A stretch of DNA of 64,000 bases from Heterocephalus glaber (taxonomy: Eukaryota; Chordata; Mammalia; Rodentia; Bathyergidae), in contig NW_004624782.1 of assembly GCF_000247695.1 (NCBI RefSeq), positions 12,818,495-12,882,494 on the forward strand. Reading direction: 5' to 3'. The translations under genes were made by a program, and so were the position numbers. The stretch's first letter is position 1. Every line of letters begins with the position of its first letter. Below, one piece after another: positions 11,381 to 23,238 of the stretch. The notes beneath the pieces are model-generated. The model ran no database searches and had not been told where the DNA came from. It saw only the letters and a program-made list of their open reading frames with translations.

Positions 11381-11693
11381 GGGAGAGTTTGATTAAATTC
11401 AATTTCCCAACCCACCAACCCACATTTCACACAAACGGTACTGCACACCTCAGACACTGTGTATCTTCCACACAACTCCTGTACACCACAACACGAGCAC
11501 AATCTCCACCCCTTCCCAACTCCCAGGGGCCTCCAACACCCCGACTGCTCACTTGTACGTCCGCACCCCGCTTCCCTCACGCACACACTGCCCCTAGAGC
11601 TGTGCTTCACACACCCATCCCGAACGCACCTTGCCTCACCGCCATCACAGCCCGGCCCATACCCACAGCCCCCTTTTTTTTTTTTTTTGCATT

Positions 11694-11697
11694 GTGC

Positions 11698-11733
<36 letters not shown>
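11694..11733 (+). repeat. (GT)n microsatellite
   Basis: About 40 bp of gt units after a T-run. Confidence 0.95.
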
Positions 11734-11735
<2 letters not shown>

Positions 11736-11754
11736 TTTTTTGTTTTGTTTGTTT

Positions 11755-11936
11755 TGTGGAACTGGATGTTAAACTCAGGGCTTTCACATTGAGCTAAATC
11801 CCCAGCTCTTTTTAAAAATTTTTGACATATGATCTGTTTAAGTCAGTAAGTTCCCCAGGCAGTGTTCAAATGTGTGATCTTCATGCTTCAGCTTCCCAAA
11901 GTGCTGGGGTTACAGGCATGCACCAGAATGCCTGGC
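11755..11936 (-). mobile_element. ID remnant plus B1 SINE (B1-dID order)
   Basis: ID 3' text (aactggatgttaaactcagg, gagctaaatccccagc) then antisense B1 (gttccccaggcag, gtgctggggttacaggcatg). Confidence 0.65.
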
Positions 11937-11989
11937 TTTCTTCCTCTTCCTCCTTCTCCTCCTTCCCCTCCTCTCTCCTCCCTTCTCTT

Positions 11990-12055
11990 TCTCTTCTGAG
12001 TGCGAGGATGGAACCCAAGGCCTTGCTCCTGCTAGGCAAGTGCTCTGCCCGAGCC
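11990..12055 (-). mobile_element. Old ID-like SINE fragment
   Basis: gcgaggatggaacccaaggcc and ctgctaggcaagtgctctgcc. Confidence 0.5.
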
Positions 12056-12409
12056 TTTATTACCTCCTGTGCTCCCTTCCTTCACCCTCCTGTGGTGTCG
12101 CCACATCCCCCACAAAAAATCTCAAAGCTTTCTTTTTGTGGCTCAGAATTATAAACTCCCATCATCTGACCCCCTTTCCAATCTCAATTCTGTATAGCTC
12201 CTGTGTGTGTGCACATAATCAAAATGGTTCATTTATCTATTTTTTGTCTTTTTTTTAGTTTTTTAATTAATGCATGTTTGTGATACATTATAATTACATT
12301 CATCGTGGGTAATTGATACATAGACATATTGTATCTTAAATTTGTTTACTGTTAATCTGACTACTGTTAGTTTATTCCAGAGACTTGAATTATCAGAACT
12401 TTGGACCCA

Positions 12410-12500
12410 GGGCCTGGATGTAGCTTAGTGGCACCGTGCCTGCCTGGCAACCACAAGGCCCTGAGTTCAATTCCTGGTACCTGAAAAAAAAAACAAAAAC
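12410..12500 (+). mobile_element. ID SINE
   Basis: gggcctggatgtagcttagtgg to gttcaattcctggtacc. Target duplication aactttggacccag at 12396 and 12502. Confidence 0.85.
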
Positions 12501-12654
12501 AAACTTTGGACCCAGACTTTCTGTTGTCTTGGGTTTTGTGAGCCACGGGGACTTTAGTTCAGCCCAGAATGTCGTATCTTGAACCCCAAACACATACATA
12601 CATTAAGCAAAATATAACAAGGATGTGTTCTTGAGTTTTATTTTGTTTCTTTTT

Positions 12655-12818
12655 TGTCAATGCTGGGGATGGTACCTAGGGATTTGCAAATGTTGTATTT
12701 TCCAGGGGGCTGTAGTTTGAGACAGGATCCTGCTATGTAGTTCAGCAGGCTGGCCTGGAACTTACAGAGATCCTCCTGCTTCAGCCTCCCAGTGCTGGGA
12801 TCACATGTGTGGACCACT
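12655..12818 (-). mobile_element. B1-dID SINE
   Basis: dID trace (caatgctggggatggtacc) then antisense B1 (tttgagacaggatcctgc, caggctggcctggaac, gtgctgggatcacatg). Confidence 0.65.
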
Positions 12819-13680
12819 CTTTTTTTTAGTAGATATCCAAGCTCAAAAGCAAAACAATCCTCTTGGTGCCAGAAATAAAGAAGAAAATCAAAGCTGCAGT
12901 GGGAGGGAGGAGAAATCGCTAGGGTTGGCATTTTAACAACCCCTTGAGCACAGGGGTCAAGGAAGCGGCCCAGGAGTGGCAGAGGCTGAAACAGCTTCTG
13001 GCCCACAGCGGAGTTCGGAGAAAGCACCGTGCATTCTGGGCACAGACAATGGAGGGGATACCCTTCCCCAGCCCTGGCATGCGAACATGGAAGTCACAGG
13101 ACGAAAAAGCTATCATGGGTGTGTCAGTCACTGCTCACTAGGGAAGCAGGTTTAGAGCAAGATGTAAATTATATAAGGATTTACAAGGTAGGCGTACAGT
13201 GGCCACTTCCTGAGTGAGGTGTGGAAGGTGCAGAAAGGCTGCTGAAGATCCCAAGGATCCAGTGAAGGTGGAAGGCCTGGAGCTCCCTGCAGAGTACTGA
13301 GCAGGTAGGTATCAGGAAGCTGAGGAGTCTGCCCTGGAAGCCAGGAGACGATGTCCAAGGTGAAGCTGAGGATTGGAGCTCCTCCAAAGAAACAGAGGTG
13401 AGCTTTCTTTCTTCGTTTCCCTTTTGTTCCATCCAGACTGCAAGCCTACTGGCTGCTGTCACTCACACACCCAGGCTGGGTCTTCTGTCTTCAGTAAATC
13501 CCCCTGGCCACACCCAGAACAGTGCCGGTCCAATTCAGTTGGGCCCTTCTCACTCAAGCTGACACAATCAGTTAACTGTTACAGTGGGGGACTGGGATTC
13601 CAAGGCCCATGGAATAAAATGCTTAAGAGCTGTGCAGCCAGTTATGTGATGGGGGAAAAATAACTGCCATCCTGCTAGAT
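12819..13680. other. No feature recognised
   Basis: Unique-looking sequence without a recognised repeat. Open frames of up to about 130 codons lack any known motif, so I assign nothing. Confidence 0.5.
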
Positions 13681-13755
13681 GCCGGTGTGCCAAGTTCCTG
13701 TCTCCTGAATATGGCGAATGATTTTGAGGATGAAGGAGGTTAAGAATAGGAGAAG

Positions 13756-13842
13756 CGGCCGGAGATTTAGCTCAGTGGTTCCACTGCCTGCTTTGCAAGT
13801 GCAAGTTCTGGAGTTCCATCCTGGGTACTGGGGAAAAAAAGA
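13756..13842 (+). mobile_element. ID SINE
   Basis: ggccggagatttagctcagtgg; flanked by agaataggaga on both sides. Confidence 0.85.
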
Positions 13843-14160
13843 ATAGGAGAGGCGGGTACAACGAGGGCCAAAGTACAATCAAGCAATGGGACTACAAGTA
13901 TAGTTGCTTAGCTAATGTTGGCCCAATAGGGAAGTAAGGCCATAGCAAGGGCGCATGGTGTGTGTCATTAGCCTTAGCTTATCTATAACTTCTAGTATGG
14001 AAAGAGCAAAGGTATTTGGGGGAAGAAATGGAAGGGTGGGTCTGGATGTTCTGGTTCTGGTCACCCTCCTAGAAATAAAAATGTAAATACTGAAAAATTC
14101 TAGTCAGTCTTTTAGAGTCAACTCTGTTTGATTATTCTTTTGTTGTTTTTGCTTCGTTTT

Positions 14161-14405
14161 GGTTTTTTTTGGTACTGGGGATCGAACTCGGGTCCTTGCG
14201 GTTACACAGCAGGCGGCAAAACCACTGAGCTAAATCCCCAGCCCATGCTTTGTTTTGTTTTTAGAGACAGGGTCTCTTCTCGCTCTGTAGTTCAGGCTGG
14301 CCCTGAACTCACTATGTAGCCCAGGCTGGCCTCAAATTCACAGTGATCCTCCTGCCTCAACCTCCCAAATGCTGGGATTACAGGTGTGCGCCACCACACT
14401 TGGCC
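14161..14405 (-). mobile_element. ID SINE followed by B1 SINE
   Basis: ID 14161-14245 (ggtactggggatcgaactcg) then a full antisense B1 14250-14405 with the doubled 'tagttcaggctggccctgaac / tagcccaggctggcctc' segment. Confidence 0.85.
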
Positions 14406-14836
14406 TTTTTTTCTAGTACTGAAAATCAAATACTGATGCCTGTCTGCACTTATGGGACCAGGTGTTGCTAGTCACAGTACAATCTCAAATTGCTGCTTAT
14501 CTCTAGGGAAGCTTGAAAGCCAGGCCATTGCCTCTCCATCTTGCAGCCTGGCCTTCTGGGATGTGCCTCCAGCCACAGTTGTGATGTGTTCTCATCCTCT
14601 GCACTGACTACCTCAAGGCCCCATCCCTGTCTGACTGCCTATCCATCTCCACCTGACTTAGCTGTCAATAGTAGCAAGACTGGGACACACGCCAAAAGCT
14701 GCCCCCGGGGATGGCAGTGGGCCCAAGGGAAGCCAAGGACTCCCACAGGCGGGGGAAACACAAAGAAGCCAAGAACCGTCCATAGTGACACCAGACCCCC
14801 ATGGGAGAATTCACACCTTTAAAGAAATAGAACAAG

Positions 14837-14910
14837 GGCTGAGGATTTAGCTCAGTGGTTCCGGCGCCTGCTGTGCAAGTGCAAGGTCCCAAGTTCGATC
14901 CCCGGTACTA

Positions 14911-14956
<46 letters not shown>

Positions 14957-14957
14957 G
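14837..14957 (+). mobile_element. ID SINE with (AAT)n tail
   Basis: Near-consensus ID body to 14911; its tail has become about 46 bp of aat units. Confidence 0.9.
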
Positions 14958-14962
14958 AACGA

Positions 14963-15150
14963 CCAGGGTGTGGGTGTGATGGCATGTGTATGTGATCCCA
15001 GAATTCTGAGAGGCTGAGGCCGGAAGATCACAAGTTGTAGCCCAGCCTGGGCAACTTAGCAAGGCTCCATCTCAAAAATTTTAAAAATAAAGTCTAGGGA
15101 TGTAGCTTTGTACAACAAAAGCCCTGAGTTCAATACCTAGTCCAGGAAAA
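14963..15150 (+). mobile_element. B1-dID dimeric SINE
   Basis: A B1 body (ctgaggccggaagatcac, cagcctgggcaacttagc, ctcaaaaattttaaa) is directly followed by an ID-derived half (ctagggatgtagc, gagttcaatacc). Confidence 0.75.
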
Positions 15151-15194
15151 AAAAGGAATAATAATAGAAGCACATAGTGCCTGCTCTCTAACAC

Positions 15195-15280
15195 TATTTT
15201 ATAGTTGGGGAAACAGTCAGACAGGTTATTTTGCTTGAGGTCAATTACCAACTGAAGTAGACATTCAACTTCTCTATGCC
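15195..15280 (-). mobile_element. MIR SINE fragment
   Basis: attttatagttggggaaacag and the following cttgaggtcaattacc give a degenerate antisense MIR core. Confidence 0.45.
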
Positions 15281-15570
15281 TCAGTTTCCTTAGCTATAAG
15301 ATAATTTTTCTCGTAGGATTGATCAAACAAAATGACACACTGCTCATAAAGCACTTAGAGCAAGGCATGGTGGTGCACACCTGTAATCCCAGCACTTGGG
15401 AGGTTGAGGAAAGAGGATCACCATGAGTTTGAGGCTAGCCTGGGTTACATAGTGAGTTCAAGATCAGCCCGAACTACATAGTGGGCCCCTGTCTCTAAAA
15501 TAAACTAAACTAAAATAAAGCACTTAGAACAATGCTGAGCATGTGATGGTAAAATTAATATAGGTGAAGT
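15278..15570 (+). mobile_element. MIR SINE split by a B1
   Basis: Sense MIR text (tgcctcagtttccttagc, then aaagcacttagag) is interrupted at 15362 by a B1 and resumes at 15516 with the duplicated aaagcacttaga and aatgctgagcatgtg. Confidence 0.6.
15362..15515 (+). mobile_element. B1 SINE
   Basis: Full-length with the internal double segment; target duplication aaagcacttaga(g/a)c. Splits a MIR. Confidence 0.9.
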
Positions 15571-15655
15571 AAGTTTTCAATGTGCAGATGTAAAGGACTC
15601 TCTAAAACAAACACAGAATAGTATGACCTGATTCATTAAGAGTAAGAGTTCTAAA

Positions 15656-15822
15656 GCCAGGCATGGTGGTACACACCTGTAATCCCAGTACTTGAGAGGC
15701 TGAGGCAGAAGGATTGCTGCAAATTCAAGGCCAGCCTGGGCAACATAGTGAGTTCAAGGCCAGCCTGAACTACACAGAACTACCCTGTCTCAAAAAACAA
15801 AAACAAACAAAACAACAAAATT
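15656..15822 (+). mobile_element. B1 SINE
   Basis: ccaggcatggtggtacacacc to actaccctgtctcaaaa. Confidence 0.88.
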
Positions 15823-15824
15823 AT

Positions 15825-15978
15825 GAGCCAGGTATGGTGGTGCACATCTGTAATCCCACCACTCAGAGAGGGTAAGGCAAGAGGATCGAAATTCTAGCCA
15901 AGCATGGGAAATTTAAGGACCTAGTGAGACCCTTATCTCAAAAATAAATTTCAAAAAGGCTAGGGATGTGTCAAGGCT
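15825..15978 (+). mobile_element. B1-dID SINE, truncated dID
   Basis: gagccaggtatggtggtgc to ttatctcaaaaataaatttc, then aaggctagggatgtg. Directly abuts the preceding B1. Confidence 0.7.
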
Positions 15979-16177
15979 GAGCCTCCCCAGGGGTACCTGG
16001 AGAGAGGTTCATTTAGTCCTTTGTTCCCTGAGTGAGTTCATTGATTCCCCAATAAAGAACAAGATCTGGAGCCATTTATCAGAGTAAAGGTAGCATCAAA
16101 GTAGCAGACTTGGAGCCAGAGCCCCAGAGCTCAAGAGCTGCATGCCTCTTTATTCCTTCAGTAAAAAACTGAAAACA

Positions 16178-16256
16178 GGGCCAGGGATTTAGCTCAGTGG
16201 TTTCGCTGCCTGCTGCACAAGCGCAAGGACCCGAGTTTGATCCTCAGTACCAAAGA
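16178..16256 (+). mobile_element. ID SINE
   Basis: gggccagggatttagctcagtgg to gtttgatcctcagtacc, between two gtgaaaacag-like flanks. Confidence 0.88.
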
Positions 16257-16689
16257 AAACCAAAACAGTGAAAACAGCTAAACAGCTACAGTGTTCCTTA
16301 GGTCACAGCAGTTATAGTGTCTGTTATCAGTGTACTGGGACATGGTGAGACAAAACACCTGCTGCGTTACTTACAGTTATATAAGCCATGCCGCACATGT
16401 GTGGCTCAGTATGTTAAGTCACTCTTATATAACCATGGCCCATTATGCACATGTCCCTGAGAGTGAAGTCATGTCCTCAAGTGTCCCCAAATGCACATAT
16501 GTCTCTTGGGCTTTGAGTCTAATCAGAAGTGGTACCCCACAAGATATAACCTGTGAAGGCTCTGGTTCAATCCACATAATTCACAAAAGGACAAAAAAGG
16601 GTGTTCAGAGGCAATTATCATAAGAAAAGGAATTCTAGAAATAAAAATGTAAATACTTTTCAGTATTTACTGAAAAAAAGTATTTACTG

Positions 16690-16801
16690 AAAAAAAATAC
16701 TGAAAACTCTATGTATGATACATCTAACAGGCTGGGAAACTATATTTCCCCTATCTCATTTAGAGGTCATATTTCATCTCCTGATATCATTTCCTATATC
16801 A
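16690..16801 (+). mobile_element. 5' LTR remnant (last about 110 bp)
   Basis: Positions about 16716-16801 match 25429-25514 of the 3' LTR (shared catctaacagg, atcatttcctatatca). Upstream the match fades, so U3 and most of R are lost or diverged. There is a short repeat of tatttactgaaaaaaa just before, at 16664-16698. Confidence 0.75.
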
Positions 16802-16803
16802 TT

Positions 16804-16821
16804 TGGAGGTCCCACCAAGAT
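16804..16821 (+). other. ERV primer-binding site, tRNA-Gln type
   Basis: tggaggtcccaccaagat differs at one base from the 18-nt complement of tRNA-Gln (g to a at position 14). It starts two bases after the CA end of the 5' LTR, as in GLN-type ERVs. Confidence 0.85.
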
Positions 16822-16975
16822 AATTGGATGGAAATAAGAGTTTGCTTTTTTTTCATAGATTCTAGATTGTGACTCATTTAGGTAATCAGAATTGTTGTCC
16901 TTGTTTGTTAATTGTTCATCCTTTGAATTTTAATGCATTATCTTTGTCAATTACTTTGTTTTTTGTTTTTTTGTG

Positions 16976-17222
16976 TTTTTTTTTACTGGGGATCAAACTC
17001 AGGCCCTTGGGCTTGCAAGGCAGGCGGTGGAACCATCCAGCTAAATCCCTGGCCCCATAAATTGCTTTGTTAAAATGATGATAAATTTAAATTGAGAACA
17101 TGGGAGGATATGTTCCATTAAAGAAAGTGACATTTTGGGCTAGGGATTTAACTGCGTGGTTCAGCCACCTGCCTGACGAGCACAAGGTTCCAAGTTTGAT
17201 CCTCAGTACCCCCCCCCCAAAA
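16976..17222. mobile_element. Two ID SINEs in the ERV leader
   Basis: Minus-strand copy 16976-17055 and plus-strand copy 17137-17222. The second has the duplication aaagtgacatttt and a C-run before its A-tail. Confidence 0.88.
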
Positions 17223-17234
17223 AAGTGACATTTT

Positions 17235-19285
17235 ATTTCTGTTTTGTATATGTTGCTAAATCTACCAGGGTTCCTTGCCTGACCGGTGTATTGTGAGTTG
17301 TTCAGCAGCACTAAGGAAAAGTAATGTTAGAGCCCCACCTAGCAGACTTTGATGCTAACTACAAGGTATATTTTTTAAATGCTGTAAAATGGATCTTTTT
17401 ATGAAATCTAGTTTATATTTAGAAAATATGCATGCCTATTAATAAATCATGGGACTCTGTTTGCCAATTAAAAGGCAGTAAGCCAGCAATCATTCTTAAG
17501 ACTTGGAGGACAAGTTTCACTGAGACAAACAGGCCCAACCCTCCTCTGTACTCTAAAGAAAATGTTGGGGCTCCTCTGCCTCAGTTTCCTTCTTGGTCTG
17601 ATCTTCTGTTGGCAAGGAGGCAACTGAAGCTTTTGAGATTCCCCATTATCCCCATTCCAGGCTGACAATGATGACCTATGAGCAAGTTGTCCCAATAATC
17701 CACCATGAGCAGGTGAAGAAACGACTTCCTTTTTCTGATCTCATTTCTGATCTTTTCCTGCCAGTCTATACTCTCCTTTTAGAGACATATAAGATTAGAG
17801 AAAGAGAGGATCTCTGAACTGCCCATCCATTTCTAAGAACTAAGTACCTTTAAGTTGAGGCTATAGAAGATGAGTGTTTATTAACACCAGAGACAGAGAA
17901 ATCATCTTAAATAAAGATAGCTCAGACTTTTATCTTTCCCTTATAGAATCCTAAAACAAACAGGGGTTACTCTGTCACCTAGTTAAAAGCTATTAGAGCA
18001 AGTTGCCATTCTTAAAGCAGAGGACAAGTTTGCCCAGCACCTCCTGGTGATTCCCCATTGAAGTCAATGGCCAATGGAGTGTTGACCAGACAGGCAGCTG
18101 GATTCCTTTCTGGAGACAAGTCTCTGGTTGTCTGGAACTAGTGGATGCTGAGAGGACAACCTAGGGGTCATGGCCAGGGTGACTGGAAGATACCTAAAGG
18201 TCCCTCAGTGGAACTTGGGTCCAGAGAACCTGATTGGGTAACCAGCAGAAAAATCTCCATTTATCTATCGTTCCTACCTGCACTCCTCAGGGAGGTGAAA
18301 GGTAACTCAGTGATCTTCAGTTATCCTCTGTCCCAGAATGACCTGAGACAATGATGGCAGAAGTCCTTTCTTGGGCTGGGGATTTAGCTCAGTGGTTTCA
18401 CTGCCGGCTGTGCAAGTGCAAGGACCTGAGTTCGATCCCCGGTACCAAAAAGAAGTACTTTCTTAAGCCTCAGTTAAGAGTTGAGCTACAGGTTTGGACT
18501 TTTCTCTCTCTGCTAATAAGATAGACCCAATGGAACTAGGCACAAACAGAAACAGTAATTCTCTAGATGCCTTGGCAAATCTTTGCTAGGTTAAGAAACT
18601 CTCCTAAGTTTTTTTCATTCCAACTCACTTAACTTTAGAACTCCTTGGCTGCATTATCACTAGACTGCCCCTCCCTACAGAAGATCTCAGGCTGAGGCAG
18701 CTTGCAACATTGTTCTGCCTTTAACAGAGGAGAACATCTATCAGAAAAGCGACTTACACTTGTGTTCTAAATATGCTAACTAGGAGTAAAAAAGGGATTC
18801 TTTTTTTTAGCCAGCCTTTCTCATCATGTACATATAAGAAACTGATAATGTGCCTTTGCTAACATGTGAATTGTGGTTGCTATATGATGTATAAGTTTTT
18901 AATCTGGGAATTTCATGAGTGTGTTGCAGATAGAGAAATTTAGAAATTTTAAGACAGATTTTAAGTAAGCCTTAGCCTTGTCTTGCTGCTAGGAAAGATT
19001 GCCTAGGTGATTAGGAAGACAAAATAAATGCCTCAGAGACTTTGCCCTAGGGTTTGGGGCAAACTTCCCAAGATATTATCGTCACTCTCTGTCTCTGGAG
19101 GTGATCTCTTTTGCAGGCTGACAAATGTTCTAATTTGCCAAACTGATCTATTTTCCTCACTCTCAAGGAATTGGAAATAAGTAATTTAGATCTCTTTATT
19201 GATTTTGCAAGCAATCCTTCCTCTTTAAAAATAATAGTTACGGCTGAAATCAATTGTAACTTGTGCTTTTAAAAAGCATTTGCTG
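17235..19285 (+). other. ERV untranslated leader
   Basis: Long leader between the primer site and gag, with no reading frame I can assign. The short open frame at 17432-17665 shows nothing recognisable. Confidence 0.4.
18374..18451 (+). mobile_element. ID SINE in the ERV
   Basis: Near-consensus; flanks agaagtcctttctt and agaagtactttctt. Confidence 0.9.
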
Positions 19286-19365
19286 GGCCGAGATTTAACT
19301 CAGTGGTTCCGCCACCTGCCTTGCAAGCGCAAGGTCCTGAGTTCGATCCCCAGTACCAAAAAAAC
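19286..19365 (+). mobile_element. ID SINE in the ERV
   Basis: gggccgagatttaactcagtgg; flanks aaaaagcatttgctg and aaaaagcatctactg. Confidence 0.88.
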
Positions 19366-19553
19366 CAACCAAACAAACAAAAAGCATCTACTGAAAGTTA
19401 AAAATTCGAGTTCCCAGGAAGATAGAGTTGTGAGCCAGTAAGGGGTGGCTAGTCCGACCTAGCCTATCTTCCAGCTTCTCTCCAGAGGGTAGCCACCTGC
19501 TCTGGAGCAGAGTCTCTTTGGGATGCCTTGAGGATATAGAAATCAAATAGAGG

Positions 19554-19641
19554 ACCGGGGATTTAGCTCAGTGGTTCCGCCACCTGCCCTGCAAGTGCAA
19601 GGACCCAAGTTCGATCCCTGGTACCAAAAAAAAAAAAAAAA
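19554..19641 (+). mobile_element. ID SINE in the ERV
   Basis: Near-consensus body with a 17-A tail; target duplication gaaatcaaatag. Confidence 0.9.
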
Positions 19642-19935
19642 AGAAATCAAATAGAAATTTAAAGAGACTTCAGTTTCTTTCTCTTATTTCAGATGGGAAA
19701 TTCAATGTCAAACTATCTTACTCCTTTGGAATGTATTCTTAAGTACTGGAGAGTGTTTGACCCTCGCATATTAAAAAAGAGCAATTTAATATTTGGCCCT
19801 AGAGCCAAAATGGAATGCAGAAGGAAGTATTGATTAGGGTGCTAATTTCACAACTAGAATCATACTGAAAAAAAAAAAGAAGAAAAATCAGAATTACCTT
19901 ATGTTCAAACTTTCTTTGCATTAAGAAATAATTCT

Positions 19936-20012
19936 TGGCTGGGGATTTAGCTCAGTGGTTCTGCCACCTTCCTCACAAGTGCAAGGTCCCAAGTCTGATT
20001 CCCAGTACCCAA

Positions 20013-20064
<52 letters not shown>

Positions 20065-20067
20065 AAA
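19936..20067 (+). mobile_element. ID SINE with (AAAG)n tail in gag
   Basis: ID body to about 20010, then about 55 bp of aaag units; perfect duplication agaaataattctt at 19924 and 20068. Confidence 0.92.
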
Positions 20068-20668
20068 GAGAAATAATTCTTACTTGTGTTCAAAATATCA
20101 ATATAAGCCACAGGGAATAAATGATAAATTCAGCCATAACCGTGTTCATGTGTCCTTCCTTCTCAGTGACCTAAGAGAGATCAAACAAGATTTAGGAAAG
20201 TTTTCATATAACCCTAATAAGTACATTGAGGTCTCTAGAGGATTTATTTACTCAAACCTATGAACTAGACTGGAAAGATGTAATTTTACTCTTAAGTCAA
20301 ACATTGACTTTTAATGAGAGACAAGCAGCATTCCGAGCTGCTATTACATTTGGGGATGTAATTTAATTTTAAAAGGTCAGAAGATGGACAGCCAGGGGAA
20401 CACCCAGTTCCTACTGGAGCCCAAGCCATCCCTTGACAAGACCCCTAATGACCTACCAACCAGATAGGAGATTGGAATAAAAGACATTTTCAAACATGTA
20501 TTCTTGAATGTTTATAAAGGATGTGAACTAAGCTCTTTTACTATTTTAATTTGTCAATTATTCATCAAGAGGATGAGAACCCCTCTGCCTTCTTAGATTG
20601 TTTACAAAAGACATTGATAAAACATACATCTCCAGCTCCTGATTTGATAAAAGGACAGATTATTCTTG

Positions 20669-20760
20669 TTTTGTTTTGTTTTTTTGGTACTGGGGATAGA
20701 ATTCAGGTCCTTGCGCTTGGCAAGGCAGGCAGTGGAACCACTGAGCTAAATTGCTGGCCC
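20669..20760 (-). mobile_element. ID SINE in gag
   Basis: ggtactggggatagaattc to gctaaattgctggccc; perfect duplication aggacagattattctt at 20653 and 20761. Confidence 0.92.
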
Positions 20761-20978
20761 AGGACAGATTATTCTTAAAGACAGATTTATTACCCAGTCT
20801 GCCCCAAATATTAAGAAAAAGCTACAAACTGGCTTTTGCTCTAAATAACTCACTTGATACTTTAGAGAAGATTGCCTCCTCAATAGTTTATAATAAAGAC
20901 CAAGATGAAGCCAAAAGAAAAAAGCAAAGAGACCAAGAGAGAATGAGTGTTTTAATTTTAGCCTTAAAAGAAATAGAC

Positions 20979-21075
20979 CCGGGCTGGGGATTTAGCTCAG
21001 TGGTTCCACTGCCTGTGTTGCAAAAGAAGGACCCAAGTTCGATCCCTGGTACCAAAAAAAAAAAAAGAAAAGAAA
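20979..21075 (+). mobile_element. ID SINE in gag
   Basis: Splits the capsid/nucleocapsid junction; duplication aaagaaatagaccc on both sides. Confidence 0.9.
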
Positions 21076-21319
21076 AGAAATAGACCCTAAGTCTGATTTT
21101 CAGGGCTCCAAGAAGAGCCTGATGACAAAATTCACCTACTATTGCTGTGGAAAGCCAGACTTTAATAGAGACTGCCATAAGACGTCCCTTAAGCCTTGCC
21201 CTGATTGCAAATGTGACCACTGGAATTTGGATTTCCCCCTGAGGCAGAGGCCCCAGAAATCAGACCCATCTTACCAGCTGGTCCAATAAGACTAATGGGC
21301 CTGAGGCAGTCTCTGCCTT

Positions 21320-21720
21320 CTCCCTCTAGCTGAACTGACAACTACACAGAGGAGCCCCGGGTAATCATGACTATAGGAAAAATTCAACCTATTGCTAAAC
21401 TCTGTCTCTTGGTCCTTCTCTTCAATCCTGGCCTTTCTTCCAGCCATCATAGCTCAGTAAAAGAAGTCACTAGAGAGGAGGTAACTTGTTATCTCACAAT
21501 TATTAGGCTGTAACTGGGATGGGTTTCTCTTCACCCATTCATTTTAAATTATGCCTGAAAGTCCAGTTCCTCTCCTGAGGAGAGATATTTTATCTTATTT
21601 GAATACTGTGATATACATTTACCCAGGTCAGGTACACTGCCTCCCCCTCGTGGAGACAAAAATAAACCCTAAAGCATGGGCACCCAAAGGTAAAATAGAA
21701 AAAAATAATAAAAGCTTCTT
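21320..21720 (+). pseudogene. ERV protease / start of pol remnant
   Basis: Frameshifted traces resemble a class I retroviral protease N-terminus (21345-21400), its C-terminal part (21530-21600) and the beginning of reverse transcriptase (21655-21700). No continuous frame remains, and I cannot identify the rest of pol downstream. Confidence 0.5.
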
Positions 21721-22499
21721 TCACTAGAGTGAAAGGTTTTGATTCCTTCTAATTCTTATTATAAGGTATCTCTGTTAATTGACCTATAAAAAGTTCTCAC
21801 TGGTCTTATTTATAGCTATAAACCTAAAAATTGTAAAAGAGTTATTATAATTCAACTTGGCCAAACACATCAGAATGCATTCTGGTTTATAAACAAATCA
21901 TCTTATGTGTGCCTGTCCATCTGTCTGTCCAACCTATAAGAAGTTCCAATACTTACAGCTGTTTTGTTTGAGCTCAACAATTTTTTCTCCTTTTTTACCT
22001 TTTTGGATTTTTAAGATGTTTGTCTATAACTTAAACTGGCTTGTAGATAAGTATCATTAGAGTTAAGGACATGCTTCCACCCAGGTTGCCAGCTGATCAA
22101 ATGATGGCAAAACTGATCTTACAAATACAATACATATTGTTGTCTGTGTACAATAATTTGGGAGTCTTTCATGGCTCAAAAATAATGTTAATTGTTATAC
22201 TCTGGTTCTCATAGGTCACCTAAAATTTGTTAAGGCAATGAAAAGGGAACCCCTTGGGCTTGGGAAAAGTGCTGGACAAGACTCCCCTTCATGAATAAAG
22301 GAGCAGCTGCCTGGAAACATCTTATTCCAGCCTTTGTTCACCATGGGATCCCAATAGTTTCCATAGCCCTATGGGAAACACACACCAATAAACATTGCTA
22401 AACTTATTATTACAATATGTTTACATTGGTTATTATCAAAAGGTTAAGTTTTCTGTGGGTAAAGCAATAAGATTTTCTTGCTAAAAATGCGCTTAGGGC

Positions 22500-22583
22500 G
22501 CCAGGGATTTAGCTCAGTGGTGCTGCTGCCTGCTTCACAAGTGCAAGGCCCTGAGTTTGATCCCCAGTACCCCCCCCAAAAAA
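22500..22583 (+). mobile_element. ID SINE in the ERV
   Basis: gccagggatttagctcagtgg, C-run before the A-tail; flanks aaaaatgcgctta and aaaaatgccctca. Confidence 0.88.
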
Positions 22584-22856
22584 AATGCCCTCAGTACAAA
22601 CTAAATTAAGAGACAAAGGTTTCCATATTGCTGTGACATTTACTACTGCTAATCTCATGGTGTACTAAATGTATTCATGCCTTCCAGGTGTAGAGGTCTT
22701 CTAAGATGTTAAACTAAGATTGTTTATGTTGATAGCCTTTTTCTTAGACTCAGATATCTGCCTTTCTCTTGTGTCCAGCTCGTTGTGATAAGAGATATAT
22801 GTCAAACAAGCATGAGACCATCTGTCAAATGATTGTTTTTTTAAAAGGCTTATGTG

Positions 22857-22943
22857 GCCCGGGGATTTAGCACAGTGGTTCCATCACCTCCATTGCAAGC
22901 GCAAGGTCTCGAGTTTGATCCCCAGTACCAAGAGAAAAAAAAA
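22857..22943 (+). mobile_element. ID SINE in the ERV
   Basis: cccggggatttagcacagtgg; perfect duplication aaaaggcttatgtg. Confidence 0.9.
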
Positions 22944-23238
22944 AGGCTTATGTGATGTGTAAGTTATATTTGTGTCATTACACTTAGAGATGCTCAGGCA
23001 CTAAACAGTCCAGACAATGTCACATGCTTCTTTGATGACATCCTATTAAAGGATAACAAATTAGGTGAGAGCTCGTGTACTAGATATAGATGATTAACTA
23101 AAAAGCTATTCTATACTAACAGACTTAAATGTGTTTCAAAGAGAATATCATGATTGTCATGCTAAAATACTATTCTCTGTAAAAAATTTTTTTTATTCTC
23201 TGTAAAATTTTATAATTGTTGTCTATTAATATTCTACA

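Larger units (their letters stand above)
19692..21290 (+). pseudogene. ERV gag remnant
   Basis: Starts with an ATG-Gly-Asn myristoylation-type start at 19692 and a matrix-like N-terminus. Capsid-like segments follow at about 20120-20350 and 20550-20930, and the nucleocapsid at 21120-21260. The first zinc knuckle lacks its first Cys and its His, and a second knuckle-like motif lacks its last Cys. In-frame stops occur near 20445, 20457 and 20520, and ID elements at 19936, 20676 and 20980 split the frame. It is not functional. Confidence 0.75.

Noticed and set aside
11317..11797. Frames of about 150 codons around the (GT)n repeat
   Set aside because: They consist of microsatellite translation (Cys/Val, Thr/His runs) and SINE text.
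12638..13663. Candidate exons in the NFATC2IP-CD19 interval
   Set aside because: Frames overlap a B1 and unique DNA without homology, start context or linked splice pairs.
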